This document shows, piece by piece, positions 21,403-26,132 of a stretch of 26,132 nt of DNA. Every line of letters begins with the position of its first letter. Positions within the stretch are counted from its first letter, which is position 1. The position numbers were made by a program, and so were the translations under genes. The notes beneath the pieces were generated by a model that did not search any database, had not been told where the DNA came from, and was given only the letters and a program-made list of their open reading frames with translations. This DNA is from Flavobacteriales bacterium UBA7612 (lineage in GTDB: Bacteria > Bacteroidota > Bacteroidia > Flavobacteriales > Weeksellaceae): NCBI GenBank assembly GCA_002484335.1, contig DLJQ01000014.1:15653-41784 (forward strand), read 5' to 3'.

Positions 21403-24003
21403 ATGCAAAAAAGAATAACAACAAATATAACAATTATCTCTTGTTTAGGCTTACTTTTTTATAGCTGTAGTACAACCAAAAAAGTTCCTAAAGGAGAATA
21501 CTCCTTTACGGGAAATAAATTTATTTATGATAAAGAGGAAACAGATATAAAGAAAAAAATTAAAATTATTGATAAAGACTTAAGTGATTATGTAAGACAA
21601 AAACCAGCTGGAAAATTTTTAGGTTTTTTCCCATTATGGCAATGGGTCTACAACTTATCTCCAGAAAAATTTGACACTACATTTCAAGAATACTATCGTA
21701 TTGATGCTTCTCAACGTAATCAAAAACTATTAGATAGTTTATTAACAAAAAATAAATTAGATCAATATGTTGGTAAAAGTTTATGGTTACAAAGATTTTA
21801 TTACAACCAAGGAGAAGCTCCTGTATTATTAGATGAAAAACAATCAGAATTTTCTGCTAAGAATTTAAATAGATTGTTTCATGATAAGGGATATTTTGAT
21901 TCTAAAGTTAATGTTTCTTATAAAAAAGATTCTATTTCAAAAAAAGCTGAAACTCTGTACAATATAAAACTTGGGGATCCATCTTACATAGAAAATTTTA
22001 CACAAAATATATCTGATGCGAAAATTGAAGAATATTTAAATTCTCCAATGGTTAATCAACCTTTAATTCATTCTGGTGATCAATATACTTTTGGAAAATT
22101 TGAAGAAGAACGAGATAGAGTTGTTGATGTTTTAAAAAATAGAGGATATTATGATTTTAATGATTCTGGAGAGGATTTATATTTTGAAGCTGATACAACT
22201 AAAAGTGATAAACGTTTAGATATTACAATGTTCATTGATAAATATATTCAAGACAGTATAAAAAAAGATAGCGTTGTTCCTTTTACTCAATACCGATTTG
22301 GTAAAATAAATATTTATGCTGATTCTAGAGGTCAAGCAGATGATGAAACTAAATTAATAAAAGAAGAATATGATGATTATAATATATTCTTTACAGAAAA
22401 ACCTAAATACAAACCAAGATATTTTACAGATGCTTTCGTTATAAGACCTGGAGGTTTATACCGTCAAAGACAAGAAATACAAACAAAAAGAAATATTTTC
22501 AAAAAAGATAATATTAATTTACATAGTTTCAAAATTACAAAACAAGATTCTATTTTAAATGTTGATGTATTTTTTACTCAAAAAAAGAAATATGATTTAA
22601 ATTTATTTGTTGAAAGTTATGCTTCACGCTACATGAACTTTGCGATATCTCCTGGGGTTACATTAACTTCTAGAAATTTATTTAAAGGAGGTGAAAATCT
22701 TGAAACAACATTAAAATCAACATTAGGTTCTGTAAATAAAGATTTTTCTTTAAATAGTTATTTTTTAAATGCTTATGAAATTTCGTTAGAAACAAAATTA
22801 AAATTTCCATACTTATTAACACCAATAAACTTAGATAGAATTTTACCTAAGCGTTTTTCTGCCGAATCTGCAATTCGTACAAATATAAGTACTCAAAAAA
22901 ATGTAGGTTTAGATAAAACAACTTATGGCTTTGGTTTTGATATGGATATTTCCAGTGCAGAATTTCAACATAAAGTTTCCCTTTTTAATACAGAGTTTAT
23001 AAATAATGGAAAAAGAGATCGTTATTATGATATTTTCACAAAAGATAATCAAACAAAAAATTTAGTTAAAGATTTATATTATCAATTTGATCCTAATGCA
23101 CCTCATTATGCAACAGATGATGAATTAACAGATGCTATTATAGCAAACAAATTATTTCAAAATTCACTTAGTGGTGAAAATGCAAAATTATTTGTAGATT
23201 TTGAAAATATGCTTTATAGAAAAGCCAATATATCTCAAAATGTTGTAATCAATTCATTTATATACCAATTTACATATAATCAAGAAAATTCTTTCAGACC
23301 AAAAAACAACCCTTGGTTTGTACAAACAAGAATTGAGTTAGCTGGTAATTTATTACATGCTTTAGATAAAGCTTTTGGATTTGCTCATTCTGAAGATGCT
23401 AGCGGGAAAAAAGTTGGAAATATTTTTGGAATTCCTTATTCTCAATTTGTTAAAATTGACTTAGATGTAAGAAGAAAATTCAAAATAGATTCTCATTCTA
23501 GTTTTGCAGCAAGATTTTTATTTGGTATTGTACAACCTTATGGTAATTCTGATGTTGCTCCTTTTGTCCGTAGTTACTCTGCCGGAGGTGCCAATGATGT
23601 TCGTGGTTGGGCTCCACTAACTTTAGGACCAGGAAGTAAACCTCGTATAAATTCAAACACGCAAAGTTTAGAATTTGATAATCTTAAATTACTTTTCAAT
23701 ACAGAATATCGTTTTAATATGTTTGGTAGTTTAGAAGGTGCTTATTTTATTGATGCGGGAAATATATGGGGAACAGATCCTAAAAGACAAGAAACATTAT
23801 TTAAATTCAAAAAGTTTTATAAAGAATTTGGTATAGGTTCTGGTGTAGGTTTTAGATATCACATAGGAACATTTGCAATTGTACGCTTTGACTTTGGTTA
23901 TAAGATATATGACCCTTCATATGAAGAAGGAAAGCGTTGGCAATTTGATAACTTCAATATTCTGAAACCAAGATTACATTTCGGAATTAACTATCCATTC
24001 TAA
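21403..24003 (+). CDS. tamL: TamL-like Omp85 outer-membrane lipoprotein
   Basis: The 866-residue protein begins with a lipoprotein signal (MQKRITTNITIISCLGLLFYSC) and has N-terminal POTRA-like repeats to about residue 400. A C-terminal 16-strand Omp85 barrel follows, with the lid-loop motif VRGW at 733-736 and a final aromatic residue (HFGINYPF). Lipidated TamA-like proteins are the TamL group of Bacteroidota, which work with TamB in outer-membrane biogenesis. No tamB is adjacent here, which is unusual, so another lipidated Omp85 is possible. The ATG at 21403 was preferred to a TTG at 21388 because it starts the signal peptide directly and the TTG would overlap the divergent gene's start. Confidence 0.82.
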   Translation: MQKRITTNITIISCLGLLFYSCSTTKKVPKGEYSFTGNKFIYDKEETDIKKKIKIIDKDLSDYVRQKPAGKFLGFFPLWQWVYNLSPEKFDTTFQEYYRIDASQRNQKLLDSLLTKNKLDQYVGKSLWLQRFYYNQGEAPVLLDEKQSEFSAKNLNRLFHDKGYFDSKVNVSYKKDSISKKAETLYNIKLGDPSYIENFTQNISDAKIEEYLNSPMVNQPLIHSGDQYTFGKFEEERDRVVDVLKNRGYYDFNDSGEDLYFEADTTKSDKRLDITMFIDKYIQDSIKKDSVVPFTQYRFGKINIYADSRGQADDETKLIKEEYDDYNIFFTEKPKYKPRYFTDAFVIRPGGLYRQRQEIQTKRNIFKKDNINLHSFKITKQDSILNVDVFFTQKKKYDLNLFVESYASRYMNFAISPGVTLTSRNLFKGGENLETTLKSTLGSVNKDFSLNSYFLNAYEISLETKLKFPYLLTPINLDRILPKRFSAESAIRTNISTQKNVGLDKTTYGFGFDMDISSAEFQHKVSLFNTEFINNGKRDRYYDIFTKDNQTKNLVKDLYYQFDPNAPHYATDDELTDAIIANKLFQNSLSGENAKLFVDFENMLYRKANISQNVVINSFIYQFTYNQENSFRPKNNPWFVQTRIELAGNLLHALDKAFGFAHSEDASGKKVGNIFGIPYSQFVKIDLDVRRKFKIDSHSSFAARFLFGIVQPYGNSDVAPFVRSYSAGGANDVRGWAPLTLGPGSKPRINSNTQSLEFDNLKLLFNTEYRFNMFGSLEGAYFIDAGNIWGTDPKRQETLFKFKKFYKEFGIGSGVGFRYHIGTFAIVRFDFGYKIYDPSYEEGKRWQFDNFNILKPRLHFGINYPF

Positions 24004-24012
24004 AAAAAGAAG

Positions 24013-24020
24013 TATATTTG
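24013..24020 (+). promoter_or_regulatory. -7 promoter element of fbaA
   Basis: TATATTTG is a perfect -7 box 10 bp past the tamL stop and 21 bp before the fbaA ATG. The leader would be about 15 nt. No clear -33 TTG lies in the end of tamL. Confidence 0.65.
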
Positions 24021-24041
24021 TTTTTACAAAATTCTAAGATA

Positions 24042-25109
24042 ATGAGCAGAAAATTTCCAGCCGGTGTTGCTACCGGTTCATTAGTTCAAGAAATTATTAA
24101 TGATGCAAAAGCAAATCATTACGCATTACCAGCGTGTAATGTTATAGGGTCTGACACAATAAATGCAGCAATGGAAGCTGCTGTGGAAGTAAATTCTCCA
24201 GTTATTATTCAATTTTCTAATGGAGGTGCTGCTTTTAATGCTGGTAAAAGTTTAAAAGGTGAAAATCAATTAGCTCAAATAAAAGGAGCTATAGCTGGTG
24301 CAAAACATATTCATACATTAGCAGAATCTTATGGTGCTACTGTAATTTTACACACAGACCACTGTGCTAAAAAATTATTACCTTGGATAGATGGTATTAT
24401 GGATGCGAATGAAGAGCATTTCAATAAATTTGGAAAAACTTTATTTAGTTCTCATATGTTAGATTTATCTGAAGAACCATTAGAAGAAAATGTTGAAACT
24501 TGTAAAAGATATTTAGAAAGAATGTCTAAAGTAGGAATGACATTAGAAATGGAATTAGGTATCACAGGTGGTGAAGAAGATGGTGTAGATAATACAGATG
24601 TAGACAATTCTTTATTATATACACAACCTGAAGAAGTTGCATATGTATACGAGAACTTAAAATCTATTTCTGATAATTTTTGGATTGCAGCAGCATTTGG
24701 TAATGTACATGGAGTATACAAACCAGGAAATGTAAAATTAACTCCAAAAATTTTAGATAATTCTCAAAAATACATCAATGAAAAATATGGAGTAGACAAT
24801 GCTGTAAACTTCGTTTTCCATGGTGGTTCTGGTTCTACATTAGAAGAGATTAGAGAAGCTATTAATTATGGTGTTATTAAAATGAATATCGATACTGACT
24901 TACAGTATGCATTTATGGAAGGTATTCGTAAATATTTTGATCAAAATGCAGCTTATTTACAAGGTCAAATCGGTAATCCAGAAGGTCCAGAATCTCCAAA
25001 CAAAAAATACTACGATCCTCGTGTATGGTTAAGAGCAGGAGAAGTTTCTTTCAAAGAAAGATTAATTCAATCTTTCCACGATTTAAATAATGTAAATACT
25101 TTAGGATAA
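24042..25109 (+). CDS. fbaA: Class II fructose-bisphosphate aldolase
   Basis: FbaA cleaves fructose 1,6-bisphosphate to glyceraldehyde 3-phosphate and dihydroxyacetone phosphate in glycolysis, and runs in reverse in gluconeogenesis. The ATG at 24042 gives 355 residues starting MSRKFPAGVATGSLVQEI; a TTG 24 bp upstream lies inside the promoter. Zinc-ligand regions are LHTDHCAKKLLPW, FGNVHGVYKPGNVKLTP and FVFHGGSGST, with the catalytic Asp in the HTDH motif. The sequence resembles the E. coli class IIA enzyme (359 residues). It has its own promoter and a stop-codon-overlapping terminator before accD. Confidence 0.97.
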   Translation: MSRKFPAGVATGSLVQEIINDAKANHYALPACNVIGSDTINAAMEAAVEVNSPVIIQFSNGGAAFNAGKSLKGENQLAQIKGAIAGAKHIHTLAESYGATVILHTDHCAKKLLPWIDGIMDANEEHFNKFGKTLFSSHMLDLSEEPLEENVETCKRYLERMSKVGMTLEMELGITGGEEDGVDNTDVDNSLLYTQPEEVAYVYENLKSISDNFWIAAAFGNVHGVYKPGNVKLTPKILDNSQKYINEKYGVDNAVNFVFHGGSGSTLEEIREAINYGVIKMNIDTDLQYAFMEGIRKYFDQNAAYLQGQIGNPEGPESPNKKYYDPRVWLRAGEVSFKERLIQSFHDLNNVNTLG

Positions 25110-25127
25110 TTACAATTTATCCTTTTT
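25103..25127 (+). terminator. Possible terminator overlapping the fbaA stop
   Basis: AGGATAA (25103-25109) pairs with TTATCCT (25117-25123) across a 7-nt loop, followed by TTTTT. The 7-bp stem includes the fbaA stop codon. It is weak, so read-through into accD is plausible; no -7 box was seen in front of accD. Confidence 0.55.
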
Positions 25128-25144
25128 AAATAAAAATAGAGAAT

Positions 25145-25993
25145 ATGCCTTGGTTTATTAGAAGCAAGAAAAATATTACAACACCTACAGAGTCTAAAAA
25201 GGACGTAAAAAAAGGTTTGTGGTACAAAACACCATCAGGTAAAATTATTGAAACTGAAGAGCTAAAAGCAAATATGTATGTAAGTCCAGAGGATGATCAT
25301 CATGTGCAAATTGGTTCTCAAGAATATTTCGAAATCTTATTTGATGAAGGTAAATACAAAGAGCTAGATGCCAAAGTTGAAAGTAAGGATCCTTTAAATT
25401 GGAAAGATACTAAACCTTATAAAGATCGTTTAAAAGAAATTAAAAAGAAAACAGGTCTTACAGATTCTGTTCGTAATGCGACTGGAAAAATACACGGTAG
25501 AGACATTACTATTTCTTGTATGGATTTTAAATTTATCGGAGGTTCGTTAGGATCTGTAATGGGAGAAAAAATTGCTCGTGCAATAGATTATTCTATCAAA
25601 CATAAAACACCATTTGTTATTATTTCTCAGTCTGGTGGTGCTCGTATGATGGAAGCTGCTATTTCATTAATGCAGTTAGCAAAAGTTGAAGCTAAATTAG
25701 TTCAACTAGCAGAACATCACATTCCATATATTACTATTCTTACTAATCCATCTTTTGGAGGTATTACTGCTTCTTTTGGATCTATAGGAGATGTAATCAT
25801 GGCAGAACCAGGTGCATTAATTGGGTTTGCTGGTCCTCGTGTAATCAAAGAAACTATTGGTAGAGATTTACCAGAAGGATTCCAAACTTCTGAATTTTTA
25901 TTAGAAAAAGGATTCGTTGATATGATTGTTCATCGTAAAAAAATGAAAGATAAAATTAAAGATGTGGCAGATATGTTGATGCCTATCAATTAA
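25145..25993 (+). CDS. accD: Acetyl-CoA carboxylase carboxyltransferase subunit beta (no zinc ribbon)
   Basis: AccD with AccA transfers the carboxyl group from biotin to acetyl-CoA, giving malonyl-CoA for fatty-acid synthesis. The 282-residue protein has the carboxyltransferase core SQSGGARMMEAAISLMQLAK, TNPSFGGITASFGSIGDVIMAEPGALIGFAGPRVI and EFLLEKGFVDMIVHRKKM. The N-terminal region aligns with the four-Cys zinc ribbon of E. coli AccD (GLWYKTPSGK, then YVSPEDDHH), but all four Cys positions are replaced (Thr29, Gly32, Ser47, Asp50). The only Cys is at 125. I recall the same loss in other flavobacterial AccD proteins. It lies 35 bp after fbaA. Confidence 0.95.
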   Translation: MPWFIRSKKNITTPTESKKDVKKGLWYKTPSGKIIETEELKANMYVSPEDDHHVQIGSQEYFEILFDEGKYKELDAKVESKDPLNWKDTKPYKDRLKEIKKKTGLTDSVRNATGKIHGRDITISCMDFKFIGGSLGSVMGEKIARAIDYSIKHKTPFVIISQSGGARMMEAAISLMQLAKVEAKLVQLAEHHIPYITILTNPSFGGITASFGSIGDVIMAEPGALIGFAGPRVIKETIGRDLPEGFQTSEFLLEKGFVDMIVHRKKMKDKIKDVADMLMPIN

Positions 25994-26000
25994 TTATAAT

Positions 26001-26076
26001 GAGTGCAAATATATAAGTGAAATTTCTTTCAAAAATAATTTGGAATATTCGAATTTGATTTTATATATTTGCACTC
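26001..26076. promoter_or_regulatory. Mirrored promoter cores between accD and tRNA-Gly
   Basis: GAGTGCAAATATATAA (26001-26016) is the exact inverted copy of TTATATATTTGCACTC (26061-26076), with 44 bp between. Each contains a perfect TATATTTG box. The plus-strand box (26064-26071) has a TTG 21 bp upstream at 26040-26042 and serves the tRNA. The minus-strand box would drive transcription into the end of accD. Confidence 0.6.
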
Positions 26077-26081
26077 CAATC

Positions 26082-26132
<51 letters not shown>

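Noticed and set aside
24018..24041. TTG start adding 8 residues to the aldolase
   Set aside because: It lies within the TATATTTG promoter box; the ATG at 24042 begins the conserved protein.

Overview
The window comes from an AT-rich chromosome of the class Flavobacteriia (Bacteroidota), probably family Flavobacteriaceae or Weeksellaceae. The evidence is a GLPGLI-family protein, a TamL-type lipoprotein Omp85, an AccD without its zinc ribbon, genes without clear Shine-Dalgarno sequences, and many copies of the Bacteroidota -7 promoter element TAnnTTTG in front of genes. It is an ordinary housekeeping region. I see no prophage, insertion sequence, CRISPR array or defence system.

Layout. Positions 1-2900 (minus strand) hold the RNase P RNA gene, a glucose uptake/glucose dehydrogenase pair (glcU, gdh) arranged as in Bacillus, and a GLPGLI-family exported protein. 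Positions 3084-6506 (minus) carry adk, hpt, hemN and kdsA. Positions 6583-9062 carry a small YgjV-like membrane protein and two GT4-type glycosyltransferases whose stop codons overlap tail to tail; with kdsA they suggest envelope polysaccharide synthesis. Positions 9128-10062 (minus) hold ftsE and a short rpmH gene (52 residues). A 365-bp gap then separates rpmH from gyrA, which is followed at once by a periplasmic TPR protein. Positions 14493-19140 contain a cupin lipoprotein, surE, and a prc protease gene translationally coupled to an OppC-like permease. Positions 19340-26132 contain a serine-hydrolase lipoprotein, an rRNA/tRNA 2'-O-methyltransferase and tamL starting head to head 5 bp apart, fbaA, accD and the start of a tRNA-Gly(GCC) gene cut off by the window end.

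The most interesting non-genic signals are: (1) a dispersed intergenic repeat of about 118 bp in three copies, with a fixed 27-nt loop between inverted arms and a compensatory base change between two copies; (2) a structured segment between rpmH and gyrA, placed just downstream of an exact -7 box, that could be a small RNA or a structured leader; (3) a 12-bp inverted repeat that runs into the gdh start codon; (4) a mirrored copy of the tRNA-Gly promoter core; and (5) a perfect 13-bp terminator-like hairpin inside the first codons of the permease gene. All functional readings of these are inference from sequence alone.
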